Counted from the stretch's first letter, positions 11,801 to 23,049 are shown. The stretch: DNA of 64,000 bases from Yponomeuta sedellus (GCA_934045075.1 OW203729.1:6419816-6483815); one strand, 5' to 3'. Notes: generated by a model from the letters alone, not told the origin. Made by a program: numbers and translations.

Positions 11801-14800
11801 TTTCCTTTAACGCTCTTTTTATATGAAAACCCAATTTTTCTTGGTAAACAAATTTGCCTCTTTAAGTGACGCTCCCAATTTTCTTCGTTATCAACCCTTG
11901 TATGTCCCCACTGCTGGGGCACGGGTCTCTTACTTCATCGTAGGAAGGTTAGGCCATACTTCACCACGGGGGCCAAGTCCGGGTTAGTGGAGGATTGTAA
12001 GACAGTGGCAGGCCTTACTGTCAGAAGTTATCAAGCCGCTCATAAGGCCTCTGACATGGCTTAACGACTGCCATTATATGACAGCCGGCACCAACGGCTT
12101 AGCGTGCCTTGCGAAGCACGGAAGCGCTCGGAAAAATGCCACTAGCGGTAGTCACGGGACGCTCACCCATCCTGTACCTGACCGCGCTTGTTGTTGCTTA
12201 ACCAAGTGATTGATTCCAATCACTCGGTTCGCCTAGACCAATTTTCTTAATATGGGTAATTGTCCTGTGGAGTAATAAGCGTATATGTGGTTGTGGATTG
12301 CGGCGGCGTCAAAACTATCCTCTGTGACGGAAGAAGTTTTTATTCTCTTTATTTGGCGATGAAAGTTTTTTAATCACTTCATCTTCAGGCATCTCGCTTG
12401 ATGACTCTCCGTACTTTTCTTTGCTAATACGGACCACCGTAGATCGTCCAATACCAAGAGCATCCGCAACAATGTCACACACTCGCCCTAATGGCAGAAG
12501 CGGACCACGGTTTTGGTTTTCGCGCGTGAAATATTCGCGCAGACAATTACAAACTCACCGCATTCACTGTTCAAAACAGTTTTCTTTGATATTTTTGGCA
12601 TCATGCAAACAAAAAGGAACAACTTTAACTCAACTAATCAACTTCACGATACCAACTAGTTTTAAAGCATGAAACACTTTAATAGAAAATAATTTGAAAA
12701 TTCTTCGAATACAAACAAATATTTCGTCGTCAGGGTAAACAAGAACGTCATTCAATAAAAGTTAAAACTTGAGCATAGAGCACGCGGCTGACCAGAACCC
12801 AGAAGCATGGAGAATCGGAGCAAAGTTGGAGAGACGTGCACACACGCTGTAGGTTATTGCCCCACAATAACACCAGTATTTTAGGTATTAATTAAAACAA
12901 TATTCATTATTTTAATTCTAATTAAAATTTGATAATGGTTTTAAAACAAATAAAGTTCAATTCCAATAGTAAACCTGCAGGTTAGATCATCCATCACCAA
13001 ATCATCGAAAGTTTGTAATTTACAGTTACTATAATGGTTAGACATCATTATCTGTGCAGTAATTACGGAGTTTTCGCAGTACAAATATTTTGTGAAAAAA
13101 TTCAAAACTTCATGGACTCAATTTCGATGACAGCTGTCGCGGAGCTCAAGCTATATTTTATAAGAGTATTCGTCACGGGCGCAAAATGTTTTCGGTCTCG
13201 GTAGTGTTGAATTCCTCACTCCTTCGGGACTAGAGTCCCTCAGTTCGCTCAGGCATCAATTTCACAACCTCGACTCGAAAACTGTATTTGCGCTCTTGGC
13301 GAACAATCTACTATACTAATCATTTCGTTGGGTTTGGTAAAAACATAAATGTAATGAAACCACATTTAGCTTTATCTTGCGTCTTCAGTGATAAATAAAT
13401 CTTCGTTAACCCTTCATTATTATTATCCTTTTCAGCCTAGGGATCAAATACTTTAGCCTTTGCATCTACGTAAGGAGGAGGAGGTTATTTATATAGCGTC
13501 ACCCACACAAGATGGGTGAAGGGACGGCTCGGGCGATGCAGTGCCTGGGACATTTAGAATACATATCTAATAAGTCACGTCAAGGTTCATGCCTGTATGT
13601 CTTATTACAGTTATTAGGTACGACTGTAAAACCGAAGGCCTCGGGTTCGATCCCCGGTCGGGTTAAACTAGGAAACGAACTTTTCTAGTTTGTCTCGGTT
13701 CTTGGATGTTATCTATTAATTTATTGTATTAAATCTATCGTCGAGTTGGCACTTGTAACACAAGTCATTTAGTTATACATAGTACTGGGCTATCGAGGTC
13801 TGTGTAATATGTCCATGAATATTTATTTATTTACGATAGAGAAAAAACAAAAAAACGACAACAACACACATTTGTCGTGTACGGATTACCTAAAATTAAA
13901 TATATTTGATTTATTTTTAATCCGTCGTAATAACACAAATATTATTATGATTAAACTTCAACTGGCTACCTATAAGGCTGCCAAAGATAGAGCTTTTTAA
14001 ACGCAGGACGGTCGGACCGACACAGATAGACAGATAGCTGAAGCCGAGTGACCCATTTGGCACCCTTCGGGTACGGAATCCTAAAAAGTCGGTCAGAGAG
14101 GAGATTTTTTTTCGCTGTCTGTCTCCACTACAACTTCTCTAGCGAAGAGCAGCGGATAACATTTTACATTGACATTCACGTCAGAATCAAAATTTTTCCT
14201 AGTCAATCACAGAATATCCTAGTTTGGGTCCAAGACAGGATGTTTAATTGATTCATGCGTTCGTTCGTCCGTCCGTCCCTTTATCTATCCATCCATCCAT
14301 CCATTCGTTCGTTCGTTCCTTCATTCATTCGTTCATTCATCCATTAATTCATTCATTCATTCTTTTTTTCTGATGTTCTGAACGTTTGTAATCTGGTAAG
14401 ATCCAACCTTGCGACCTCATTCCAGGATCTCCCCGCCGCCATCCGGCGCGTGGCGAAGTTTTACGGCAAGTGCTACTCGGAGGAGCAGCTCGCGCGACTG
14501 TGCGACCATCTCAGCATCAACAACTTCAAGAACAATAAGTCTGTCAACTACGACGTCATGCGGGAGCTGGGTATACTCGTGCCGGGCGCGCAGGGCTTCA
14601 TACGGAAAGGTAAGTGCACAGGGTCGGACTGCGCCTAGCAGCCCCGGGTGTCATTTTGCCTTTAGGGGCACACCGCTCGCATAACACCAGATCAATTAAC
14701 AAAGTTATTAATAGAGGGGTTTCTTGTGGCTCGGTCCAATACCAGGTTGAGAAGTGTAATTATTATTATCAAATCGGCAAAAAAATTGTTTCGGGGGTCG

Positions 14801-17800
14801 CGCACAGGTCGGATGGCAAATGCCACCCTGGCTCTATGGCCAATAAGACGCTGAGTGTACATGAGAGTGCGATGGAGGAAAATGCAGCCCTAAAGTCGTT
14901 TGCAATAGAATCCAACAATCATGTAAACAAACCAAATTGTCACGATTACTCCGTAATCACATACATTTGACGATCAATTATGAACATAGTCTGATTTCAA
15001 CGAACGCACCATTGTTTTCACATTATCTTCAACACGATTTAACTTGTATTTATAAGTTAAATTTGTTAAAACATTTGCAACCAGTGTTGCCGCAACCGAA
15101 AATGTATTTCGGACGTTACCCAATCTGAAAAAGGACCGTTTTCAAGATTAAGGTACGGTTTTCAATGTACTATATTTAAAAACCTATTTAGAGGCTAAAA
15201 ATTTCACCCATGCCGGGATTCGAACCCGCAACCTCTGGCTATCCGTACCAGCGCTCTACCAATTGAGCGTACTGTACTGTACTGTGAATTGAATGTACTG
15301 TATGTATAGTAAAGAAATAAAGAAAACGAGATTCTAGGTAGGTATTTACCTATAGTTATTATACCTTATTGCTCAAGTTGTTAGTGGTAGGTTCATGACG
15401 CTCAACCGCCAACCAGCAAACACAATAATAGTCAATTTATTTTATCATGCATTATTTTTAATTTATGTTATAGTTTATTACATAAAATTAGTACCTATGT
15501 TAAAATCGTAAAAAAACAAATCGTAAAATCACGGCAAAATGTTTGTTTTCTTTTCATTTTCATTGATGATGTTTCGCTCTACGCAAATTATTTAGGTTGC
15601 ATTTCATTCAAATATTATTTCATGTTATCCATCTCATCCACTCTACTGTACTGAGTGTTATGTGAGCTATAGCTAGTTTTTTCCTAATTCGGAACGGACC
15701 ATGCCATGCACACATGAGTTCGTAAGCGGCATGTCAAAAATATTGCTATCTTAGTTCCCCTGTTCCCCATAACAAATGAATATAGTGTTATCTCAGTTTT
15801 TGCTTAGCGCTGTCGTAAGGATGCGTTCAAAGGAAACATAATCACTTAGTTGGATGTGTTCACTAATAAAATGTTGATTGGGATGCGTAGACGGAGTGGC
15901 GGCTAAGAAAAGGGACGGTGGTAGCAATGGGACGGTGAAGGGACGGTCGTAAAATAAAAAGGACGGAAAACCGTCCCTTTTAGGACGGTGTGGCAACGCT
16001 GTTTGCAACGTAAAAATTTCGAAGTATTTGACAAGCTGTCATCTTAGTTTTTTACTCATCGAACTCTATAAGTCATTGAAAAGTTAGTGTTGTTCGTAAT
16101 CTGAAGTTATCTTTTATTTTTAATTTAATAAATTATTTTAATTTAATATTATTTGAATACAATAAAATTTTTTTTTCAAGAGCTTAATATAATTAACCAA
16201 AACGGATTGTATCCTAAGCCATAAAAATAATGGTTAGTTTTTAAAAATTGACAGGTGGCCATTTTGTTAGAATTGTCATTCACAGTCATTCACTGTTCTG
16301 TGGGTTCGCTGTGCATTAGTGTTTTCTGTTTCCGTTTTCTGTTTCCGATTTCTACGACTTTGCATTCTCATTTTGGACTTTTGTTTTGCTTTACGATTTG
16401 GCTGGACATATTTTTCTTGGAACGACGACCTTTGCACGGCATCACGGACTTTGATATAGCATACGATTGGTATTTTTTCTCAAGGAGTAATCAGGAGGTA
16501 AGAATGATTTAGATCTATTACCTACAACGGAAATCTATTAGACGCACTTTAATATTGTATTGCCCTCGTAACTAATTATTTGAATAGATCACAATTACTG
16601 AAATGTATGTGTGTAAAATTATATTTGTTTTTAAGGTTATAATGAGCGAGCCGCAGCCAGGTTCGTCGGGGACTGCTCCGCCGCCGCCGGTCAAAAAACC
16701 AAAATTGGCTGTTAAAAAACAGTTATCGCAAAGGGAGAAAAAAATTTTGGTGAATATTTATAATCACTTGGAGAAAACCTCTCCTACATACCCATCAAAA
16801 ATGGAATTATATAAAACCACCTCAAAAATAATGGACGTCTCAGAATATATTGTTCGTGACGTAATGAAACATTACACACAAAATCAAGAAGTACCCCAGC
16901 CTAAGGTATTTATAATATTAACTTAGCCAGCCTTTTTTTTACTCTTTTGAGCTTTACTTTATTTGTTATGTTATGATTTGTGCCATTTAGTATTCTCTGT
17001 CTGTTTTTTAGGAGAGACCTGCAAATCGAGCCATAATTGATAAGTTAGATGATTTTATCTTATCTGCAATAAGAAGAAAGGTTCATAAATTTTACTTTGA
17101 TGGGGAATTGCCAACCATTGCCAAAATTTTGACAGCAGTCAATGAAGATGACAGCCTACCAAATTTTACATTCGGTACAATGTATAGAATATTGAAGAAA
17201 TTAAACTTCACATACAGCAAGCGATCAAGAAAAAGCATTTTGCTAGATAGACCTGACTTACAAATTTGGAGGGTAAATTATTTGTTGAAAATCAATGAAT
17301 ACAGAAAGCAAAATAAAAAGATTTATTATTTGGATGAAACATGGCTTAATGAGGGTGAGAGCTTTTTATTTATTTAAATGCTTAATTTTTTTTTGTGTTC
17401 CGCAGGTTGCTTAAAAACATTTGTTTGAGATAATGTTGATAGATAAGATACTTATTTCACACATTATTTTAAATTGTGATAGGTTACAGGTTTGCTTAAT
17501 TTTAAATATAAATAATGTTTTTATTGACATAATTATGTATTTAAAACTTTTTTTTTTACTTAGGGCACACCTGCAATTATGTGTGGATGGATAATGACAT
17601 CAAGAGTAGTAGACAGGCATTCTTGGGAGGCCTTTCAAGTGGCTTAAAAAATCCTCAGAAAGGAAAGAGGCTGATTATCGCACATATAGGCAATGAAGAT
17701 GGTTTTTTAGAAGGCGCAGATTGGGTTTTTGAAGCAAAAAAGTCAGATGGCGATTATCACGGGGAAATGGATGCTCATAATTTTGAGAAATGGTAAGGTT

Positions 17801-19763
17801 TCATTTGTGTATTTTTGTATATTTATGATAACACTATATAAAATTAATATTATTAAATATAAAATTACATTATGACAGAAAATTATCTTTTTTGTTTCAG
17901 GTTTAAGATGGTTTTAGACAAAATTCTGCCGGGATCTGTAATTGTAATGGATAATGCTCCATACCATTCTCGCCAACTCGAACGAGTGCCCAACATGAGC
18001 TGGAGGAAGGATGCTATACAAGAATGGTTACGTAGCAAAAATATAGCTTTTGAAACAAGTGAAAAGCACAGTTACTCACAAAATTTGATAAAAAAAATTA
18101 TGTTACAAAATACGTTGACGAGCTCGCCGCATCGAAAGGAATAACTGTGCTTCGCCTTCCTCCCTACCACTGCGAACTCAACCCAATTGAGCTCATTTGG
18201 GCACAGGTTAAGTCGTATGTTGGGAGAAATAACAAATCTTTTAAAATGGCGGAAATAAAAACTTTATTGAACGAAGGGTTGGCGAGAATCGGAGCCGAAC
18301 AATGGTCGAAATGCGTAAGTCACGTCCTAAAGGAAGAGGAAGAAATGAAAAAGCTCGACGGCATTTTAGACACGGCAAGCGATGACACAGTGGTTCCATT
18401 TATAATTACGGTCACCGGCGACACTTCTGATAGTGATCATGACGAAGACGAAGATTTATTTATTTATTTTGTTTTAATAAACACTTTTTTTATATATAAT
18501 CAGTTTTATTTTATAGTCTATGGCTTATATATTTAATCTATTTAGTCAGTTTTATTTTAGTACCTATCCTACTATGGGCCATAGTCTATGACTTAAAATT
18601 TAAATAATTAGAAAAATAAATTTAATTAAAATTAAATTAGAACACTATGACATCACTATGGGCATAAACAATACGCTGTCAATGTCAGTCCGCCATATTT
18701 GTTACGTGATTGTTGGATTCTATTGCAAACGATTTTAGGTTAGGGCGACATATTTTTGCTTTTTAGGGTATAGCTTTGGCCCCATGGTGTCCGGAGGCGC
18801 GACTCCTCTTTAAGGAGATGTCGTCGCGCCTGGTTGAGGAGTTAAGAGATCCGAGGGCTAGTGCCTATTTTGGCGAAACGTTAAGCCTCGCCGAACAGCG
18901 ACACAATGCCGCTACCCTTCTCGGTAGTCTACCGGTAGTCTACTGCTTATCTTTTATCCTTACGTAAAATCCTTATGTCACGAAGGACCCTTTACCCCCG
19001 GGTATTATTGGGCTCCCGTGGCTACGACGTATGTCTGATTCTATAAATGGCCTGATCTCATATCTTGTACTGCAATTAGTAGATAGTTGATATTTCCACG
19101 CATGTCTTATTAGAGCTGGTTAAAACCAAAAAAAAGCTGGAAAATAATCAGCCGTCTTCTTCCGTCGTCTACTACAGCCGTACTTGCCCGAAGCAAACGC
19201 TTAAAATTAGGTTATAGGCTAATCCAGCACAGGCAGGTATATAGCTGTTTAAGCTGGCACATAAATAGCTGTTATAGCTGGTACATATAAATAGCTGTAA
19301 TAGCAGCTATTATAGCTTAGACTGACCCCCATAATCGTGCCACGGACGCTGTCTTGCATACTGAAAAGTGATATGTACGGAGGTATACCCACCTACATAC
19401 AGAGAGATGAATGAAGATGTTTTACAACAGTATGGCATCCGAAAATTTTTGAACATATCGCAAGTGCCGGAAAAACATGACGAGAGCTACGTAGAGTTTT
19501 CTGGAGAATTAAGTTTATTCCTCTTCATGTGCCGTCTCCTATCGAAGGTTGGAAATCAATTCCGCTATCTCGCTTTCTAGGTTGCCAATACAAACAGGGA
19601 ACTGGTACTCTGTAAACTTTAGTTTAAAACCGTCGTAACGTTTGCAGGCAAGTCGGGCGGTTGGCGCGAGCACTTCGACGAAGAGATGCAGGCGCAGGCG
19701 CAGGCCTGGATCGCGGACAACCTGCGCGGAAGCGACTTCCGGTTTCCGCATTTGGGCGAATGA
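5857..19763 (+). CDS. Cytosolic sulfotransferase, retinol dehydratase-like, copy 1 (5' partial)
   Basis: Seven exons: 5857-5991, 6571-6670, 7587-7674, 8551-8785, 9637-9731, 14426-14609, 19648-19763. All junctions are GT-AG and the codon phases match copies 2 and 3. Family knowledge: these enzymes transfer sulfate from PAPS to small hydroxyl acceptors in the cytosol; retinol dehydratase is a lepidopteran member. Visible motifs: YPRSGTTW (5'-phosphosulfate loop, split by intron 2), KTHLP (catalytic His), YVARDPRDVAVS (3'-phosphate Arg and Ser) and RKGKSGGW near the C-terminus. About 316 residues are encoded here. The first exon, about 26 codons in the paralogues, was not found upstream and may lie outside the window. 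Introns 6 and 7 are swollen to 4.7 and 5.0 kb by transposons. An AATAAA at 19996 lies in a repeat-like tail and may not be its true poly(A) signal. No coding defect is visible. Confidence 0.88.
6793..6905 (+). repeat. Dispersed repeat family A fragment
   Basis: Truncated 5' part of family A in intron 3 of SULT copy 1, ending in a short gga/gag run. It carries the CATCGCAGGAAGGTTAGG block. Confidence 0.6.
7075..7280 (-). repeat. SINE family D body, degenerate
   Basis: Reverse-oriented remnant related to 8845-9120, 34265-34530 and 43618-43880. Landmarks are the 'cacgatgttttcctt' end and a 'gcgtccagtg' block. It lies in intron 3 of SULT copy 1. Confidence 0.4.
7873..8070. repeat. Pair of inverted repeats in intron 4
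   Basis: Two stem-loop candidates. One is ggtgccttataa/ttataataaggcacc at about 7889-7917. The other pairs about 7988-8017 (caatatgtggccggcaact) with about 8035-8065 (its near complement), around a 20-base loop. No coding content. Confidence 0.5.
8240..8297 (+). repeat. Imperfect (GTA)n microsatellite
   Basis: Imperfect GTA/TAG trinucleotide tract in intron 4 of SULT copy 1. Confidence 0.7.
8845..9120 (+). repeat. SINE family D body
   Basis: Body of a dispersed retroposon with blocks 'cccgcggcttagttggctcc' and 'ctagtgtgagtgaag', in intron 5 of SULT copy 1. A homologous copy occupies the same intron of copy 2 (39680-40010), so this insertion predates their duplication. Confidence 0.5.
9485..9572 (-). 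repeat. tRNA-like SINE head
   Basis: In reverse complement this reads as a tRNA-like molecule with A box TTAGTCTAGCGG and a diverged B box (GCTCCGATTCCC). It is found at the same relative position 60-150 bp upstream of exon 6 in copy 2 (40710-40800). No tail processing or intact stems support a functional tRNA gene. Confidence 0.55.
9770..11100 (+). repeat. Large dispersed repeat family E
   Basis: This 1.3-kb segment in intron 6 of copy 1 recurs in reverse orientation downstream of copy 2, in pieces at 45405-45830 and 46860-49545. Landmarks are 'gcggccatgtgagtttctaaac', 'ataagccgcaacaattacgc', 'taaaagaatcaattcctac' and a perfect hairpin acaagtgcggaa/ttccgcacttgt at 11052-11084. It has no recognised protein; the class is unknown. 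Confidence 0.6.
11570..13158 (-). mobile_element. Tc1/mariner-superfamily-type element, TA-flanked, degenerate
   Basis: The ends are inverted repeats of about 29 bp starting AAATATAGCTTGAGCTCC, and both are flanked by TA (11568-11569 and 13159-13160). On the - strand a decayed ORF from about 12605 down to 12290 encodes a start MPKISKKTVLNS and later GPLLPLGRVCDIVADALGIG and STVVRISKEKYGES, which read as an N-terminal helix-turn-helix DNA-binding region of a transposase. Stops and frame changes interrupt it and no DDE domain is seen. A family A repeat (11889-12240) is nested inside. Confidence 0.65.
11889..12240 (+). repeat. Dispersed repeat family A, long copy
   Basis: Nearly full-length family A copy nested in the 11570-13158 transposon. 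It extends through the CTGACATGGCTTAACGACTG and TTGTTGTTGCTTAACC blocks. Confidence 0.65.
13618..13833 (+). repeat. tRNA-derived SINE family C, 5' truncated
   Basis: Contains the B box GGGTTCGATCC and the body shared with 2110-2358 on the other strand. The A-box half is missing, as in 5'-truncated retroposition. It ends in an (attt)n tail. Confidence 0.7.
14262..14370 (+). repeat. Tetranucleotide array (TTCG/TCCA/TTCA)n
   Basis: Interrupted tetranucleotide tract ending about 55 bp upstream of exon 7 of SULT copy 1. Copy 2 has a purer (TTCA/TTCG)n array at the same place (42004-42108). Confidence 0.85.
14619..14853. mobile_element. hAT-like MITE next to a splice donor
   Basis: Starts CAGGGTCGGACTGCG nine bases into intron 7 of SULT copy 1 and ends in GACGCTG. 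It shares both ends with 4156-5757. Flanking octamers taagtgca and agtgtaca are similar. The orthologous copy in SULT copy 2 is 42347-42854, so insertion came before the duplication. Confidence 0.5.
15178..15270 (-). repeat. tRNA-like SINE family B fragment
   Basis: Truncated reverse-oriented unit with B box 'gggattcgaacccgcaacc' and A-box half 'ctctaccaattgagc', followed by a short (gtact)n-like run. It is nested within the 14893-18735 transposon. Confidence 0.7.
16642..18536 (+). pseudogene. DDE transposase with introns, one frameshift
   Basis: Four coding exons can be read: 16642-16905, 17012-17354, 17564-17792 and 17901-18536. All have GT-AG borders and matching phases. A possible 5'-UTR exon ends at 16497 (ag|gtaag). 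The product would be about 490 residues. It has a Pro-rich start (MSEPQPGSSG), a helix-turn-helix-like basic region at about 30-90, then DDE motifs: YLDETW (Asp about 196), VMDNAPYH (Asp about 296) and LNPIELIWAQVK (Glu about 376), and an acidic tail. About 79 residues separate the second Asp from Glu, far more than the 34-35 of classic Tc1/mariner. One base is missing in the A run 18090-18097, which shifts the frame before the Glu; otherwise the gene looks young. The shift could be real or a homopolymer error. Confidence 0.8.
18760..18966 (+). repeat. Retroelement-like coding scrap
   Basis: A short open stretch reads APWCPEARLLFKEMSSRL and later AEQRHNAATLLGSLP. Copy 2 has a related scrap at about 42965-43190 in the same intron. 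It looks like the C-terminal end of a mobile-element protein, but I cannot name the family; it is not a SULT exon. Confidence 0.35.
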
Positions 19764-21067
19764 AAGAAGCGTTGTACAATATATGTATGGCCATATCTAT
19801 AAAAATACAATTCCTTAAAACACTACTCACATCCTGAGAGTCAGTTTAAATAGTCAGTCGTAAAGTTTTTTACTAAGTAAAATGTCCACCACAGACTGTG
19901 GGCCGGTTTCTAAACTGAGAATCTCACTAAATACTTAAATAACGTTCTGTCACGCTCGTTTGTGAGAAATTCGAAGACACCTAGTTTTTATGTGCAATAA
20001 AGTGTTCTCTATTTCTATTTTCTCTATTTTATACGGTGTCTATGGATTGAAATCAGAAATCATTTATTTATTTAAACTTAAAGAATTTCGATTCTGTTTG
20101 TAGAATGTCAGTTTACTGTGTTAGCCGCGGGCCATCTACTTTGACCATATTTTTTTAAAAGCATGAGGGAGCCAATTCTAACTTCATTAGCAAATAATTC
20201 GTATACGACTCTAAGGCTCTAAGAATTGAATTCTAATTAAAAAGTCAGTCGAGCGACAGCCAAAATCTGTATTCTGAACGCCATGCTGGATTGAATTGGA
20301 ATGACAAAATAAATGTCTAATGACTCTGTCGAGTTATGTTATCTTATTTTTATGCGACAAATTACATTACTTAATTTTCTAACAAAAGAAGGGAAAACAT
20401 TACAATGCTGCAGTTTTAGGAATCGTGTTTTTATAATAAGGCCGGTAATTCTTTATTTAGGTTTAGAAATAGCAAATATTTATTTGTCTTCAAACATAGT
20501 GTTATGTTATATGCTATGTTATGTTATAGTAAGGCACAATAAGGTTGTTTTTACAGTTAATACTCGTTAATACTTGGTTTAGCACACGCAGCGCTCGATA
20601 TTTGAGCTTATTGAATAAAGTCAAAACGGTATAGGTATAGGGGTAGCTACATATTTACATTTTAAGGAGTTTAGTTGTTGACTTGTAGAAGCCTAATTTC
20701 AGCAACTAACCAGAATGTGGTTTATCGCTAAACTAGGTAGGGACCTACTAAGTTACCTCTAAAAGACAGAACTCTTAAATTTAAATTTCCCGTAAACCAC
20801 AACTTTTGTTCTAAGTTTTGAAATATTTTTGGTTTTAATTTTCCATTTTATTCTAATTGAAATATTATGTTTTTTACAGTAGGTACCTACATCTGTTTTA
20901 TAGTGACGCTCTCCCTTATAAACACAAAATCGATTTATATTCAGGAATTGCGTATTTTTGGGGTAACCAACCCCATATGGATCGGCTCGCTATATTGTGG
21001 CGTACAGAACTCTGAATATTAAACCGAGTTCGATTCGGATAGTGAAAACATTACGGTGGTTTTGTAT
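19764..21067. other. 3' flank of SULT copy 1, no further gene seen
   Basis: AT-rich sequence. A gtgcaataaagtgttctct block at about 19993 recurs at about 55065 and 55755, so it is probably the tail of a retroposon rather than a dedicated poly(A) site. No coding sequence was recognised. Confidence 0.5.
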
Positions 21068-21680
21068 TACAGTCAACAGCACATCAACCTTTATATACGT
21101 GTACTCTAATCAGCAGCGTTAAGGTGCTTAGAGGCGCTAACTAGCGGCACCAATGGAATAAAAGTCATAACTTGTTTTATAATACTTACGTTTTCAAAAA
21201 GTAAACAGGAATGCCTATGCCTAGAATGTTGTATAAATATCCTAGAACTTTGATAGATTTCCGCTAAAAACAGCCGTTTTTGGTGGAAATAGATCTCCTA
21301 GATCTATTTCCACCTAGATTCTTGATTCATTCCACCTAGATCTATTTCCACCTAGATTCACCTAGAAACTCCTAGATTGTTGATCCTAGGTTCTAAACTG
21401 TAGGTTCTAAAAATAGTTATAAGTTATATTATTTTTAATGCACTAACTCGTGCTAAGGTTCGAATTCTTAGGCATAGGTATAGGTGGAATTTGTAGCCTC
21501 TAAATAGGTAGTTATAAGTTGTTAAGATTTCTCATGTTCACTTTTAGATAAAAACGTATTATAAAACAAGTTATGATTTTTATTCCGGGTGGTGGTTGGT
21601 GGCGCTAGTTAGCGCCCATGCGTCTTAAGGAAAACGTTGCAAACAATAAGTATAGGTTGATATGCGGGTGACTGTACTTA
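21068..21680. mobile_element. Long inverted-repeat MITE, family F
   Basis: The left arm, about 21068-21220, and the right arm, about 21530-21680, are inverted copies: gcgctaactagcg versus cgctagttagcgc, and acttgttttataatac versus gtattataaaacaagt. Related single arms occur at about 32720-33040 and 45970-46110. No ORF. Confidence 0.65.
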
Positions 21681-22162
21681 GCTGATTATTATTTTGTAAT
21701 TTCATAACAGTCCCCAAAGTACGGATTAACTTCTTGTTACATATTTCAAAGAGTCCCGGTAGAGCATAAAAAGGATTTTTTAAAAGGCGTAAAGACAGCA
21801 TCAAATAATGATAGATTTAACGATAATAAGGGAAAGTACATTTTAAAAGGATTTAAAACACTGTTTTAAAGTTTTAGAAAAATGAGTTTTATAAAAAAAA
21901 TTGTTTACCAATATATTCAATAAAATAAAAGATTATAATACTGCTTTCAGCCATTTTGATTGTAACAGTCATCAAATAGCGTGACGTCATGCTTGGGTAA
22001 CATTGGTAAACTTCACCCGTGCTTTGTTGGATTAGCGAGGTGTGACGTTCGACACTATGACACTGCGAGCTGTTTTCCCATAGATTTAAAATAATTTTAG
22101 GAAAATGTTTAAGTTTATAAATAAAATATATGTTTTTTGTAATTAATAAATGTGTCCTTACA

Positions 22163-22465
22163 TTATGGAAGAGGATTTAAAAATCTTTCGTAATGCCTAT
22201 TTGATTCGCCGACCTTTGAGACCAAGTTTCTATACTTTTTCTTTGTATGGGCATCCTGAACTCGTTTGAGATAATCTTCGAGTGACTTCCTGCCGTGTTT
22301 GATTTCTCGGCTCCAACATTTTACGGTGGCAATAGAAGGCGCAGACTCCCCATAAACTGCAGACATCTGTTCAAATTTTTCAGCCGGCTCTTTGTTCTTC
22401 TTTGTGAGGAATTTAATGACAGCTCTGAACGCAAATTTTATGCAAAATGCAGATGGCTCAGACAT
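22163..22465 (-). pseudogene. Mariner-like transposase N-terminal fragment
   Basis: About 100 codons on the - strand. The start resembles mariner/SETMAR-type transposase N-termini: a KFEQMSAVYGESAPS stretch followed by ATVKCWSREIKHGRKSLED, where the family has a helix-turn-helix with a conserved 'A-P-S-x-x-T-V-x-x-W' pattern. The DDD catalytic domain is absent, so only a 5' scrap remains. Terminal inverted repeats were not identified. Confidence 0.65.
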
Positions 22466-23049
22466 GGTTTCAGATTTAATTACTAAAAGTGTAATGATGT
22501 GAGTGCTAATGACATAAAACTTGTATTTATACTCGTACTAATAAGGTACAATTAGTCCTGAGCAGCGCAAGTCATTAGTGACAGGTGACTAGGCTCCAAC
22601 ATTTTTGCAGCCTCCCCGACAGCACCAGATTTTAATCCATTTAGTAACCTATGGATTAGTTTGGCACATCGGTTTTGTAGTGTTAAAATCGACACTACCG
22701 CCCTATATTGTCGGGCCATATACAATTTGCTACTGTAAATAAGCGTACCAACATGTTTGCAGCGAGGCATTTATAGCCGTGACTTTAGACGTCGCAACTA
22801 CTTAATTTGCCTTCCAAAACTTATATATGCCTCTGCTTCTATATGCATTGGCATCTTTTCATCAGCGATTATGCCTAAAAACTTTACATTGTAATTTCTG
22901 AAATGAAAATTTTTGTATTAATATTTTTGTCTCGGTATTTTCGAAAAGTATTGTTTCAATGAGATATCTATAACATGATTGAAACTGCTTAGTAATGTGA
23001 TTATGATGATAGTAAGATACAACATGAATTATTGAAAAAATCTTTATTA

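Larger units (their letters stand above)
14893..18735 (+). mobile_element. Tc1/mariner-superfamily DNA transposon, nearly intact
   Basis: The left end (AAGTCGTTTGCAATAGAATC...) and the reverse complement of the right end (AAATCGTTTGCAATAGAATC...) form terminal inverted repeats of about 36 bp. TA dinucleotides flank both ends (14891-14892, 18736-18737). The element carries a multi-exon transposase gene and a nested tRNA-like SINE fragment at 15178-15270. It interrupts intron 7 of SULT copy 1. The same intron of copy 2 lacks it, so it arrived after the duplication. Assignment to IS630-Tc1-mariner rests on the TA target, inverted repeats and DDE motifs. Confidence 0.85.

Noticed and set aside
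22552..22770. Minus-strand ORF of 72 codons next to the mariner fragment
   Set aside because: No recognisable motif, no start context or splice support, and it sits in repeat-rich intergenic DNA.
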